Below, in pieces: positions 52,573 to 62,123 of a stretch of DNA of 64,000 bases. Every line of letters starts with the position of its first letter. The stretch's first letter is position 1. The stretch comes from Flavobacterium johnsoniae UW101. GTDB lineage: Bacteria; Bacteroidota; Bacteroidia; Flavobacteriales; Flavobacteriaceae. A program made the translations under genes and the position numbers. The notes below the pieces were generated by a model. The model was not told the DNA's origin, did no database searches, and saw only the letters and a program-made list of their open reading frames with translations. The stretch covers positions 4,216,001 through 4,280,000 of the forward strand of contig NC_009441.1 in NCBI RefSeq assembly GCF_000016645.1. The letters run 5' to 3'.

Positions 52573-55500
52573 ATGTACAATACTACAACGGAAGAAGTCA
52601 TTAAAAAAGCTCCTCACATTGAGGGATTAAATACTGAAAATCTACCTCAGTATCTAACGAAAATTTACGCCCGAATTGTTTCAGTTAGAATGTCTTTGGA
52701 TGGTTCTAAAAAACTTTCGCCAAAGCTAAAAAAAGATATTCACGAGTTAAGAAAACTTGCAAACAATTTAGAGTCATTTACTGTTCTTAGTAAGAAAGAC
52801 AGCAATCAGGTATCAGCAGCTTTTGTAGCTGGAACTGCGCACAACTTACTTCAACTCATTAGGGATCAAAAATATTCTTTTTCCCCACAAACATTAGAAT
52901 CTCACAGTGTCCCAAATTGGATTTCCTCAATTTTATTATTTCTAATTGGTGACAGTCCTGCTGATGCCGCAGAAATCGCTGTAAGAATTGCAATTGGGAC
53001 TGACGATTCCATTAAATTTCAATTATCAAATGCTATTCGTCTTTTAGCTATGGGAAATCTTGGAAGCTTACGAGCACTTGAGCCCGCCACCAGAGATTAC
53101 AATGATAATGAAATTGACATAGAAGCCGAAGATTATTTGTGGCTTCAGCTATTGTTAGGCCTTCAGCAAATGGCATCAGTACTATTGGGTATTACATCGA
53201 CCAGGGAAAGCTATTTTAAAAATGTAGTCGACTTGGCATCAATTGATATGACTTTCACGGATATAATAATTAAAAGGTGCTATTCTGCTCCATTTCACTT
53301 AGCCACACTACTTGATATTTTAGAGGATCGGCTTTTAAGCAGAGGGGTGATAAATGTAAAAGCACCAGCAGAAACAGTTCCAAAAGAATGGCATATGTTT
53401 TTACAAAAGCTTGCTGAATCTAGACCATATCTATGGGAAAATCATTTTGAAGCAGTGCACTCTGGATTCTTGGATTCTGGATGCTCTGCTGTGTTAACTT
53501 TTCCCACTGGTGCAGGTAAAACTACAGTAGCTGAGCTAAAAATCGCTTCTACAATTATGGCAGGCAAATCAGTATTGTATTTGGTACCCACACATGCCCT
53601 AGAGGATCAAATAAATCGTGATTTAAATACCCTTTTTGATTACATAGATTCAGACAAATTAGAAATTGGTGGTGAATTTACTGATTTTGAAAATGGAGTT
53701 CTTGAAACAATTAATGTCATGACACCTGAAAGGTGTCTAACACTTCTAGCAATTAATCCTGAAAGTTTTGAAGATATCGGACTAATTGTTTTTGACGAGT
53801 TTCATTTAGTACATGGCCGTGCTGAAAAACTTGATAAAAGAAGTCTCGACGCAATGTATTGCTTACTAAAACTTTTTACTGAAGTTCCAGCAGCAGATTA
53901 TTTACTAATATCTGCGATGGTTGAAAATGGAGAAGAAATTTCGTCATGGGTGGAACGTGTTATTGGAAGGGAGTGTAAAACTTTTAATTCTGATTGGAAG
54001 CCAACCCGACAACTCCAAAGTTGTATAATTTATCCCAAAAATGAAATTAAAGAACTAGAAAAAATTATCTCAGATTTTCGAAGGAATTATAATGGAAAGA
54101 CTGTGCCAACTAGGCTTAAAACGCAGATTAATTCAACAGCGCATCAGATTTACAGCCTTCGAAATAAATGGGAAGCAGACAAGCCAGATGATTTTTTTGT
54201 TAGAAAGCTCTTTAACAAAAAATTTAACCTTGAAGTCAGTCCATATTGGAAAATTACCAGTAATAGAAATGCAGTAGCTAGCGAACTTGCAGCATTTTTT
54301 GTAAATGCTGGTATGAAAACTCTTTTATTCGTCAATAATCCTGTCGCTGCAAAAAGCACAGCCCGCAGACTTAATTCAAAACTTGATAAAAAAGATTTAG
54401 AATTAGAAACCTTTAACCAGCTAAATCAAGCTAGAATAACGAGTATTGAAATGGAGCTTGGAGATCTGCAATATTCATTCTATAATCCTCTTTTTCAAGT
54501 TGCAGTACATCATGGTCTACTTCTACCGATTGAAAGACAATTAAACGAATCACTATTTAAATCTAAGGAAGGAATACACGCAATTGTCGCGACTGCGACT
54601 TTGGCGCAAGGTATAAATCTACCAGCCGAAGTAGTTATAATTGCTGGTGACGATCGATTTGATGAAGATACAGATGGATCCGAAAAATTACTAGCTCATG
54701 AAATTTTAAATGCAGCAGGAAGAGCAGGAAGAGCTGGCACCGCAGCACAGGGAGTAGCAATATTGGTGCCAGGTCAAATCATAACTTTTGAAAACAAATT
54801 AACTGCTCCTACAGACTGGATTGAACTACAAAAAAGAGTATTTGCTAAAAGTGACCAATGCCTTGTAATCAACGATCCCATGACACAGTTTTTAGATGAA
54901 GTAACTGCATTTGATGATAATGAGCTGCTATCGCAAAATGTTAATAGCCTCTTATTACGCCTTCATAGTGACGAAACAGAAGAAGCCTCAATAAAAGCAA
55001 TTTTCAGTAATTCTTTTGCATTTTTTAAAGCAAATTTGGAAGGTGATGATAAAATTTCAGCGAAAATAAATGAACTAATTATAAAGCGGGAAAATCTTTC
55101 GCATGATCTTCTATATGACAAGTCAGTTGAAGCAATTAGTCTTAAGACTGGTATCAATCCTAATATTATTGAAAAATTAAGTAAGAGCATATCAGAATTA
55201 GACTTGAAACAGATTATCGCTTATTCAGTTTCAGATTGGATTAGTTGGTTCGTTAACTGGCTACAAAGTGATGAAATTTACATTTATGAGATGTTTTCCA
55301 GCCCATCAAGTCGCGCACAGTTAGCAAGAGCACTGGGCTTAAAAGTCACAAACTATGACGTCAGCGCAATCAGTAAAAACCTTCATAAAATAGTGCCAAT
55401 ATTTGAGGCATATATTAGCGGCCAAAATTACGAAACTATAAACGAAATGATTCCAGGAAAATCTGACGAGTATTTAAGCAAGTCTAGACATTTCATCTTG

Positions 55501-55719
55501 AGATTAGTACCGCATAAGAGCTTCGCTCTCGGTATAGTATCATTAACAATCAAGGAAATATTGTTCTCATACGGCTACGAACCAGATGAAATACCCTATG
55601 TCATTAAAAACCTAGCTACAATGGTAAAAGAAGGTTTAGATACTGAAGAAAAATTACAATACAAAATTAAACGAAGAACATTAATGCGTGTACAAATACA
55701 CCGTATGTTTGAAATTTAA
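52573..55719 (+). CDS. hamB: HamB-like Ski2-type superfamily 2 helicase
   Basis: A 1048-aa helicase. P-loop FPTGAGKT at 310-317, motif II VFDEFH at about 407-412, ISAMVENG, motif V ATATLAQGINLP and motif VI NAAGRAGRAG are all present. The first 300 residues are a helical domain. The arrangement nuclease-helicase with a 1-bp gap matches Hachiman (HamAB) defence. It would translocate on DNA, sense damage or foreign DNA and release HamA. Sequence distance to known HamB cannot be measured here. Confidence 0.75.
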   Translation: MYNTTTEEVIKKAPHIEGLNTENLPQYLTKIYARIVSVRMSLDGSKKLSPKLKKDIHELRKLANNLESFTVLSKKDSNQVSAAFVAGTAHNLLQLIRDQKYSFSPQTLESHSVPNWISSILLFLIGDSPADAAEIAVRIAIGTDDSIKFQLSNAIRLLAMGNLGSLRALEPATRDYNDNEIDIEAEDYLWLQLLLGLQQMASVLLGITSTRESYFKNVVDLASIDMTFTDIIIKRCYSAPFHLATLLDILEDRLLSRGVINVKAPAETVPKEWHMFLQKLAESRPYLWENHFEAVHSGFLDSGCSAVLTFPTGAGKTTVAELKIASTIMAGKSVLYLVPTHALEDQINRDLNTLFDYIDSDKLEIGGEFTDFENGVLETINVMTPERCLTLLAINPESFEDIGLIVFDEFHLVHGRAEKLDKRSLDAMYCLLKLFTEVPAADYLLISAMVENGEEISSWVERVIGRECKTFNSDWKPTRQLQSCIIYPKNEIKELEKIISDFRRNYNGKTVPTRLKTQINSTAHQIYSLRNKWEADKPDDFFVRKLFNKKFNLEVSPYWKITSNRNAVASELAAFFVNAGMKTLLFVNNPVAAKSTARRLNSKLDKKDLELETFNQLNQARITSIEMELGDLQYSFYNPLFQVAVHHGLLLPIERQLNESLFKSKEGIHAIVATATLAQGINLPAEVVIIAGDDRFDEDTDGSEKLLAHEILNAAGRAGRAGTAAQGVAILVPGQIITFENKLTAPTDWIELQKRVFAKSDQCLVINDPMTQFLDEVTAFDDNELLSQNVNSLLLRLHSDETEEASIKAIFSNSFAFFKANLEGDDKISAKINELIIKRENLSHDLLYDKSVEAISLKTGINPNIIEKLSKSISELDLKQIIAYSVSDWISWFVNWLQSDEIYIYEMFSSPSSRAQLARALGLKVTNYDVSAISKNLHKIVPIFEAYISGQNYETINEMIPGKSDEYLSKSRHFILRLVPHKSFALGIVSLTIKEILFSYGYEPDEIPYVIKNLATMVKEGLDTEEKLQYKIKRRTLMRVQIHRMFEI

Positions 55720-55881
55720 CAGCTATTTATCAGATAATAAAATACAATTTATAAATAATTAAACATCTAATAATACTTTGGCATGATATAGCATTAATGT
55801 GCTTTGCTAATCATTTCATTTTTAAAAGTATATTATGATTCTGATTAAGAAAACTAGAAATTATTTAAAAAAATTACAAAT

Positions 55882-56553
55882 ATGAAAAAATACTTTAAAG
55901 AAAACATTTTGTTTATAATTTCATTAATATCATTGTTACTTCTGTTATTGCCAATAATGGTCTTTTTATATCATTTTGGCGGAAAACGATTTTCTGATGA
56001 CCTTGCTCTTTGGGGAACTTTTGGCGATTTTATCGGCGGAACACTCAATACGGTTATTTCTCTCAGCAGTTTAATTATACTTGGTCTTCTTACGCATATT
56101 GTTAGTAAACAATCAAATGAAGAAAGCAAAAAAATAAATTTATTAATACGTAAGCTTGATTGTTATGACAAACTAACATCCTTTCTGCCAGAAATAACTG
56201 CTATAGGTACTGACTTAATTACGTCAACAGATGTTATTATGAATAAAGATCTAAAAGATGATGTAAGATTAGAACACTTAAAATCATTTCGAAAGTTAAC
56301 TTTAGTCTTTAGGGAATTTTATCACTTTATACTTACATTCGACAGTAGATTTGGACATTTATTTGAATATAACATGACTTCCGATGATTTTCAGAATTTA
56401 TTATACAATACAAATAAATTAAATAACTTTTGCGACGCGGTTGTGGCTAGAAAACTGGATACTCACATTATTATTGAAAGTGGGGACGAATTAGCCGTCA
56501 TGATTCATTATTATAATATTTTAATAGATAATTTAAAGAAAGAATTAAACTAA
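55882..56553 (+). CDS. putative phage abortive-infection membrane protein (putAbiC-like)
   Basis: A 223-aa protein with two N-terminal membrane helices (about 9-31 and 55-80) separated by the motif ALWGTFGDFIGGTLNTVIS, a recognisable feature of the putAbiC family. A helical cytoplasmic part follows. Membrane damage during infection is the family's presumed action. It lies 162 bp after the helicase gene, in the same direction, and may be an independent module of the island. Confidence 0.65.
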   Translation: MKKYFKENILFIISLISLLLLLLPIMVFLYHFGGKRFSDDLALWGTFGDFIGGTLNTVISLSSLIILGLLTHIVSKQSNEESKKINLLIRKLDCYDKLTSFLPEITAIGTDLITSTDVIMNKDLKDDVRLEHLKSFRKLTLVFREFYHFILTFDSRFGHLFEYNMTSDDFQNLLYNTNKLNNFCDAVVARKLDTHIIIESGDELAVMIHYYNILIDNLKKELN

Positions 56554-57521
56554 AAAACATCCCTTAATTAAGATAATTACAAATTTAAAGCTAAAACAAT
56601 ACGAATCCCGTTCAACTTTTTGTAGCAAAATTTGTTTGCCAAAAATGGAGTTACACTGCTTTTAGAAAAATGTATAATCTCTTCATACCAAAGCCAAATG
56701 TTTATCGATTCGCATCGATACAAGTTATTTTTCCAATTTTGACAGATAATTTTAAACCTTGTCTCTAGTATTTCGACAAAGTTTACAGAAGTCAAGGGTC
56801 TATTAAATAAATTTATTTATTTAGTATTCATTCAGATTCTAGGACTTCAGCGGGGAAAATTACACTCTGCAGGTTCATGCACTTTATAAAACTCACTTCA
56901 AAACAATTACAAGAATATACTTTATTACAATACTATACTTATACTTTAATTAGCTGGCCATTTTCTTGCAAGCACGGTATTCTTTACTTTCCATTCCAAT
57001 TAGAAGGTTTGCATAATGTAGGGCAAAACTGCTTAGACATATACTTGAAATTTTGCTGTAATTCACATCCCAAAATCTCAATAGATAAAGAAAAAGAGCA
57101 TTAGCTTTAAACCCGACTAAATAGTACCAGTTTTTTTGCGTACAGTATCATTTGCTTTGATGCGGCCATCTGTGACGTTTTGCCACTTTTATTTTTATTA
57201 AAATAATACGAAGATCAGTCTACCAATATTCCACATACTTTACTGCTTCATTTTTCATTTCTTTATTGAAACGCAATTTATTTGCTTCTAGTTTTTTCAT
57301 TCGAAACGGGTGAAAAGGGCAGCCAAGATAGTGTCCCCCGGACGCTGCATGCGCATAACGGCTTCGTGTCCCTCCCCCGCCCTCCGGGACTTATAGCACT
57401 CCGCATCCTTAAGCGGTCCACTTGATTCTTGCTTTCTTTTTTCCCGTTTTTTCTTTTGAAAATACTTTTTGGGAGAGAGAGAAAGAGACTTGAAAATTTT
57501 ACTCACTTAAATTTTAGAATC
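56554..57521. other. gene-poor segment between the defence island and ssb
   Basis: About 970 bp without a convincing gene. The first 700 bp are AT-rich and carry only short frames without conserved composition. One 26-codon frame on the minus strand (57220-57300, starting MKKLEANKLRF) looks slightly coding. At 57300-57440 the composition turns GC-rich, with a GTCCC.CGG / CCGGGAC pairing, just upstream of ssb; this may be a leader or regulatory region of the ssb-pcfJ transcript. Confidence 0.5.
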
Positions 57522-57911
57522 ATGGAAATCATTGGACGACTTACAAAAGATGCCGTAGTAGCAAAAGTAAACGCAGAAAGACAGGTGGTTAATTTCTCAA
57601 TTGCCGTAAACGACAGCTACAAGCCTAAAAACAGTACCGAGGTTAAAAAAATTGTAACCTACATCGACTGCTCTTACTGGCTCTCGACAGGCGTGGCGCA
57701 GTTTCTTAAAAAAGGAACTGCCGTTGAACTGTTCGGACGAATCGGACTGAATGTCTATATCGGAAATGATTCACAGGCGTACGGAAGCCTGACTTTTCAC
57801 ACCTCTAACATCAAGATTATTGCCTTTGTCAGCGATAATGCTTCAGTTCCTAAGCAGAGTAAGGCAGTTTTAAAACAGGATCAAAAAGACCCCGACGACC
57901 TGCCTTTCTAA
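57522..57911 (+). CDS. ssb: single-stranded DNA-binding protein
   Basis: A 129-aa SSB. The OB-fold blocks MEIIGRLTKDAVVAKV, VVNFSIAVNDSYKPK, YIDCSYWLSTGVAQFLKKGTAVELFGRIG and the acidic tail ending DPDDLPF are present; the tail recruits partner proteins. The start at 57522 (MEIIGR) is set by the SSB N-terminus, because the upstream frame is hydrophobic and unrelated. It covers the strand transferred during conjugation. Confidence 0.92.
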   Translation: MEIIGRLTKDAVVAKVNAERQVVNFSIAVNDSYKPKNSTEVKKIVTYIDCSYWLSTGVAQFLKKGTAVELFGRIGLNVYIGNDSQAYGSLTFHTSNIKIIAFVSDNASVPKQSKAVLKQDQKDPDDLPF

Positions 57912-57950
57912 GGTCGGATTTTAAATGTATAAGCCTAAAAAATAATAGTT

Positions 57951-58313
57951 ATGTACGCCTTTTCAAAATCAGTATACGCCGAATATCCTGTAAGCAGGGC
58001 ATTCAATAAAATCATTCTCTCGGATTTGGAATCTTATGACGGGACTAAAAAGCAGCAGCTCAAATCCTTTTTGGAGGATTTGCAGAGAATGGGATGCATC
58101 AGCGGAATGATAGGAGATTTTATCTATCACGCCGACTGTAAAAATTTCTATATCAAACATCTTGATGATTTGGAAAATATCAGGGAAGAAATCGAGGATT
58201 CCCTTGGCGAAGCGGTGAAAAACCGCCACCGTCTGCCCCACTACACTTTTATGTGCTGGTTATGCTTCGAGGAATACTGTTTTGACATCTACAGAAGCTC
58301 TTTTGAGAAATAG
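57951..58313 (+). CDS. conserved small ICE protein
   Basis: A 120-aa protein with helices and a C-terminal CWLCFEEYCFDIYR (three cysteines). I do not assign a family, but such a protein is regularly found between ssb and pcfK in Bacteroidota elements. It follows ssb by 39 bp. Confidence 0.6.
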   Translation: MYAFSKSVYAEYPVSRAFNKIILSDLESYDGTKKQQLKSFLEDLQRMGCISGMIGDFIYHADCKNFYIKHLDDLENIREEIEDSLGEAVKNRHRLPHYTFMCWLCFEEYCFDIYRSSFEK

Positions 58314-58336
58314 CCTATAATCCTAAAACATCCCTT

Positions 58337-58747
58337 ATGAAAGGTTCAGAAAAATTCAAAACAAGGATAGAGGGTTTCCTGAAAGGGAAATCGCTCTCGG
58401 ATGCGGCTTTTGCACCGATGCTAGAAAAGGCTTCAAAGAATGTGGAAAACTGCCTTAAATACATCATCTCAGAAGTAAAGAAAACGGGAGAGTGCGCATT
58501 TGACGACAGCGAGATTTTCGACATGGCGGTAACATACTACACCGATGACACTATCGGAAACCTCCCCGACATAAGATGCAGAGTGACCACAAATCAGCCT
58601 AAAGAGGCTGATTTGTTCTCCGCTCCCGCCCCTATTGCAGAAAATGCCAAACAGGTTATTCCCGATGCACCTGTTCCTGCAACAGACATTCCCTTGCAAA
58701 AGACCGCCAAACAGGCACAGACAACCCTAACGCTTTTTGACCTATGA
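58337..58747 (+). CDS. pcfK: PcfK-like protein
   Basis: A 136-aa protein. The N-terminal 75 residues (FKTRIEGFLKGKSLSDAAFAPMLEKASKNVENCLKYIISEVKKTG) are the PcfK-like domain, followed by a proline/alanine-rich tail that ends TTLTLFDL. Overlaps pcfJ by the ATGA arrangement. It probably binds PcfJ. Function in Bacteroidota is not known; the name comes from the Enterococcus plasmid homologue. Confidence 0.85.
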   Translation: MKGSEKFKTRIEGFLKGKSLSDAAFAPMLEKASKNVENCLKYIISEVKKTGECAFDDSEIFDMAVTYYTDDTIGNLPDIRCRVTTNQPKEADLFSAPAPIAENAKQVIPDAPVPATDIPLQKTAKQAQTTLTLFDL

Positions 58748-60060
58748 CACCAAAAACCATCATCGAAAAACAGATTACAGCGCTCAGCGCATCACTTGCA
58801 CCTATATCTGCTGATGTGACCGCTTGGGCGGAAAAGACGATTTTCCTTAAATGGGGCGTTCTTTCTCGTGGTAAATTTCATTGTTTGGACTGCTCTCACG
58901 CTTGGAAGCCTGACAGCCGTACACCTGAATGCCAGGACTATATCAAATGCACCGCCTGTCAGGGAAAACTTAAGATGCAGCCCTATAACAAAACGCATTT
59001 CAAGGAAATTGAATACTCCGCTTTATTGGACACCACAGCAGATTTTCAGGTGGTTCGCATTATCTGTTCCCACAAGCAGATGAAGAAAGGTTTTGCGCCG
59101 ACCTATTTTCATAAAGAGGTCATGCAGCATTGGATTAATCCTAAAGGAGAAGTGCGCACCATGTCGCTTAGCTGTAATGTATTTTCTCAGGCGTACGACC
59201 AATGGAAATATTACTCTCCCCTTGAAATTCGCCCAAAGGATTTTCAGAACTCTACCAAATTTTGCATTGCACCCTACAGGGTTTATCCAAAGCAGAAAGT
59301 GGTCAGTTCTCTTAAAAGAAACGGATTTAAAACGGCATTCCATAATATCCCACCGCAGATTCTTTTCTCTGCCCTGCTGAAAGATCCACTTGCTGAAACG
59401 CTCTTGAAATTGTCTCAGATTTCTATGCTGAGGTATTATCTGACTTCGCATGAACAGCACCTCAAACAGAACTGGCAGGCGGTAAAAACCTGCCTTAAGC
59501 ATGGATATGTTATTTCCGACTACGGGATTTGGGAGGATTATATAAGCCTTTTAAGATGGTTCAAAAAAGACCTCAGCTGTGCGTCATATGTCTGTCCTGA
59601 AAACCTGCTTGAATCCCACGATAGGCTTGTAAGCAGAAAACGAGCCATTCAGCGAAAAAAATATCTCTTACAGATGCGCTCGGAAATACTTCAGGCGCAG
59701 AGTGTTTATGCCGAGGAGAAAAAGGAATTTTTCGGGCTCTGTTTTTCCGAAAAAAAACTGACGGTTTCGGTAATCGAAAATGTACGGGAATTTATGGAAG
59801 AGGGCGACAACCTCAGCCACTGCGTGTTTACCAACGAGTACTACAAGAAAAAAAATTCCCTTATACTTTCCGCTAAAGTGGATGACTGCTCTGTGGAAAC
59901 CATTGAGCTTTCCCTTAAAAATATGGAAATCATCCAGTGCAGGGGATTGAAAAACAATGCATCAAAACACCATAGACAGATATTACGGCTTATGAACCGA
60001 AATCTTTACCAGATAAAGGCGCGCATGAAGAAAAAGACAACGACAGCCAAAGAAATTTAA
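58744..60060 (+). CDS. pcfJ: PcfJ-like protein
   Basis: A 438-aa protein with a cysteine-rich N-terminal part (HCLDCSHAW ... CQDYIKCTACQGKL, about 42-77, zinc-ribbon-like) and a C-terminal PcfJ domain (FMEEGDNLSHCVFTNEYYKKKNSLILSAKV ... IELSLKNMEIIQCRGLKNNASKHHRQI). It is translated together with PcfK. A role in DNA processing is likely from context. Terminator directly after. Confidence 0.85.
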   Translation: MTPKTIIEKQITALSASLAPISADVTAWAEKTIFLKWGVLSRGKFHCLDCSHAWKPDSRTPECQDYIKCTACQGKLKMQPYNKTHFKEIEYSALLDTTADFQVVRIICSHKQMKKGFAPTYFHKEVMQHWINPKGEVRTMSLSCNVFSQAYDQWKYYSPLEIRPKDFQNSTKFCIAPYRVYPKQKVVSSLKRNGFKTAFHNIPPQILFSALLKDPLAETLLKLSQISMLRYYLTSHEQHLKQNWQAVKTCLKHGYVISDYGIWEDYISLLRWFKKDLSCASYVCPENLLESHDRLVSRKRAIQRKKYLLQMRSEILQAQSVYAEEKKEFFGLCFSEKKLTVSVIENVREFMEEGDNLSHCVFTNEYYKKKNSLILSAKVDDCSVETIELSLKNMEIIQCRGLKNNASKHHRQILRLMNRNLYQIKARMKKKTTTAKEI

Positions 60061-60084
60061 AGCCGGAACTATTCCGGCTTTTTT
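60060..60084 (+). terminator. intrinsic terminator of the ssb-pcfJ operon
   Basis: AAGCCGGAA (60060-60068) pairs with TTCCGGCTT (60072-60080), a 9-bp stem with a three-base loop followed by a T run. It overlaps the pcfJ stop codon. The 60085-60304 stretch holds a GC-rich patch and no gene. Confidence 0.9.
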
Positions 60085-60304
60085 CTTGCGGAGCAGACAC
60101 CTTAAAGCCTGGCAGCCTATCTAAGTTTTAAAGCGGTATAGGTCTAGATTAAATACCATCACAAATTTCGGGCACAGCACGCGGTTCGCCTGCAAAAAAT
60201 TCCCCCATAAATGCGAATCGGGGCTTCGCTTTATTGCGTTGCTTTTTGCGCTCGCTCTGCTCTGCCCGCCAGAAGTGCTGTTATTAATCTTAAATCATTG
60301 CACC

Positions 60305-60775
60305 ATGAAAACAGCGGCAGAAACCCAGAAATTGGACATCATTTCAGAAATTGAACTGATATACAGATCAAAAGTCAGCGCATCACAGCGTCCTCAAATA
60401 ACATCGTCCCGAAGAGCCTACGAACTGGCGCTCCAGAACTGGGACGAAAATAAGATTGAATTTATCGAGCAGTGCAAAATCATGCTGCTCAGCCAGTCCC
60501 ACAAAGTGCTTGGAATATATGAAATGTCATCAGGAGGCATCGCGGGGACTGTTGTGGATATCCGCCTATTATTCACTGCCGCGCTCAAGGCGGCTGCGGT
60601 TAATGTGATCCTTATCCACAATCATCCCTCCGGAAACACGGCTCCTTCTGATGCCGACAGACAGATAACCTCAAAAGCAGTTAAGGCCGGACAGTTTCTT
60701 GATGTGAAAATCCTGGATCATCTGATCATTTCATCCGAGTCTTACTACTCATTTGCAGACGACGGCGCCCTCTAG
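60305..60775 (+). CDS. radC: RadC-family JAB/MPN protein
   Basis: A 156-aa protein. The JAMM metal site is intact: Glu73 (IYEMSSGG), His105 and His107 in HNHPSGN, Ser115 and Asp118 in PSDAD. DHLIISSESYYSFADDGAL is the normal end. The start MKTAAETQ at 60305 is preferred because the upstream frame is hydrophobic and unrelated. RadC-like proteins are common on conjugative elements, and the role there is unproven. A decayed relative lies at 8789-9060. Confidence 0.92.
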   Translation: MKTAAETQKLDIISEIELIYRSKVSASQRPQITSSRRAYELALQNWDENKIEFIEQCKIMLLSQSHKVLGIYEMSSGGIAGTVVDIRLLFTAALKAAAVNVILIHNHPSGNTAPSDADRQITSKAVKAGQFLDVKILDHLIISSESYYSFADDGAL

Positions 60776-60784
60776 CGCCGTTTT
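60763..60784 (+). terminator. intrinsic terminator overlapping the radC stop
   Basis: CGGCGC (60763-60768) pairs with GCGCCG (60775-60780) around CCTCTA, followed by TTTT. The radC stop codon lies inside the structure. Confidence 0.85.
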
Positions 60785-60790
60785 ATATAA

Positions 60791-60834
60791 AAAGAGATTC
60801 CGCCGTTCCCACCGCGGCGGATCCTCTTTTTTTC
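60791..60834 (+). terminator. second terminator hairpin after radC
   Basis: AAAGAG..TCCGCCG pairs with CGGCGGA..CTCTTT (stem with a 2x2 internal loop, 60791-60830) and a T run follows. Two terminators in tandem isolate radC from the next unit. Confidence 0.75.
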
Positions 60835-60974
60835 TTTTTCTTAACCATGAACATGTCCGCACTTCTAATATGACAAAGCGTCTGCAGCCTCCCGGATCTG
60901 GAGCCCAGTCCTGCCGTTTAAACAGACCTGCGCTGATTTAGGCGCGAAAAAATAATTTGGAACAAAAATTGTTG

Positions 60975-60982
60975 TATATTTG
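60975..60982 (+). promoter_or_regulatory. promoter -7 box of the small gene
   Basis: TATATTTG fits TAnnTTTG; a TTG at 60957-60959 is somewhat close for a -33. It would start transcription near 60988, 15 bp before the ATG at 61003. The gap 60835-60974 is otherwise empty. Confidence 0.6.
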
Positions 60983-61002
60983 ACATGTTTAAAACTTTTA
61001 AA

Positions 61003-61170
61003 ATGAGCAAAATAGAACCAGCTAGAGAAAAAGCCGTAATCAAAGCGCACCGCACCCCGGAAATAGGAAGCGGTCTGGTTAGGATTGCGCACAAAATCAG
61101 TTCGGTAAGCTCTGAACCTCAGGTTATAAAAATAGGCGAAAAATATTTTAGAGTTCGCGAACTGGGCTAA
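61003..61170 (+). CDS. small basic hypothetical protein
   Basis: A 55-aa protein (MSKIEPAREKAVIKAHRTPEIGSG ... IKIGEKYFRVRELG) with a basic, DNA- or RNA-binding look. It lies behind its own promoter and 3 bp before the next gene, so the two are one unit. No known family is recognised. Confidence 0.5.
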   Translation: MSKIEPAREKAVIKAHRTPEIGSGLVRIAHKISSVSSEPQVIKIGEKYFRVRELG

Positions 61171-61173
61171 AAT

Positions 61174-61971
61174 ATGAATATCGCATTTACGACAATCCTG
61201 CTGTTTGTTATACTTGCCCCCGGCTTTATTGCCCGAAATGCCTATAATTCTTCAAAATTAAGCGTTAAGGATTACAATAGGAATCTTGTAAATGATTTGA
61301 CATGGTCGATCATTCCCTCACTGGCCTTCCATACCATTTTTATTGCTGTACTGCACAATGCCACTAGCTACTGCGTCGACTTTGAACAGCTGGGCAATCT
61401 TATTCTGGCAGTGCCGGCTAAATCGGAGGACAGCTTCAGACAGCTCGGAAATTTCAAGTACGCCATCTTTTCCTACAACTTCATTCTATTTGTCCTGTCT
61501 TTTTTTGCGGGTCTCGGACTTAGGGAATTTGTAAGGAAGCGCCACATCGATAGAAAAGTCCGATACTTCAGATTCTCCAATAAATGGCATTACATCTTTA
61601 CCGGAGAATGTCTTGATTTTCCCGACGTGCCGGACCAGTATGAAGAGATAACCGATAAGATAATAAATGTTTTGTGTAAAGTGAACGGCAGAAGTGTCCT
61701 GTATACAGGAGAATATTTTAATTACTACATAGACAGCAAGGGAGACCTTGAAGCGGTGCACCTGCGAAATCCCATACGCAGATATCTCGAAAACGATAAC
61801 GATCCGGAGCAGCAGTATTACGTGATCTCAAGCAGGTATCTGGTAATTCCAAACTCGGATATCATTAATATCAATTTCCGCTATCTTTCCATGCAGGAAA
61901 TTGACGAAACCGAAATCACCGCATCGGAAAGACAAAACCTGATTGAACTTGCTCCAGGGGAAAACCTATAA
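61174..61971 (+). CDS. DUF6338-like membrane protein
   Basis: A 265-aa protein with membrane helices at about 4-22, 40-65 and 100-118, followed by a cytoplasmic part with FRFSNKWHYIFTGE, YTGEYFNYYIDSKGDLEAVHL and a C-terminal beta-rich stretch. The layout matches DUF6338-like proteins, whose function is not known. Coupled to the preceding 55-aa gene. Confidence 0.6.
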   Translation: MNIAFTTILLFVILAPGFIARNAYNSSKLSVKDYNRNLVNDLTWSIIPSLAFHTIFIAVLHNATSYCVDFEQLGNLILAVPAKSEDSFRQLGNFKYAIFSYNFILFVLSFFAGLGLREFVRKRHIDRKVRYFRFSNKWHYIFTGECLDFPDVPDQYEEITDKIINVLCKVNGRSVLYTGEYFNYYIDSKGDLEAVHLRNPIRRYLENDNDPEQQYYVISSRYLVIPNSDIININFRYLSMQEIDETEITASERQNLIELAPGENL

Positions 61972-62123
61972 AAGCGCAGAGCTTTTTAAACCAAAGCAAT
62001 ATCAGATCTAACTTCTTTTTCCAATAATAAATATCTTTTCATAAGGCCGCATTGCAAAAATTGCACTAAAATAAATCAGCTTCACTGCAAATGTAAAGAC
62101 ATAAAATTTAAAAGACTTTAAGA

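Noticed and set aside
56877..57104. 75-codon plus-strand frame
   Set aside because: Phe/Tyr/Cys-rich composition of random AT-rich DNA, no start signal, no similarity to a known family by eye.
59023..59502. 159-codon frame on the minus strand inside pcfJ
   Set aside because: Antisense to a recognisable PcfJ-like gene; no leader, no conserved motif.
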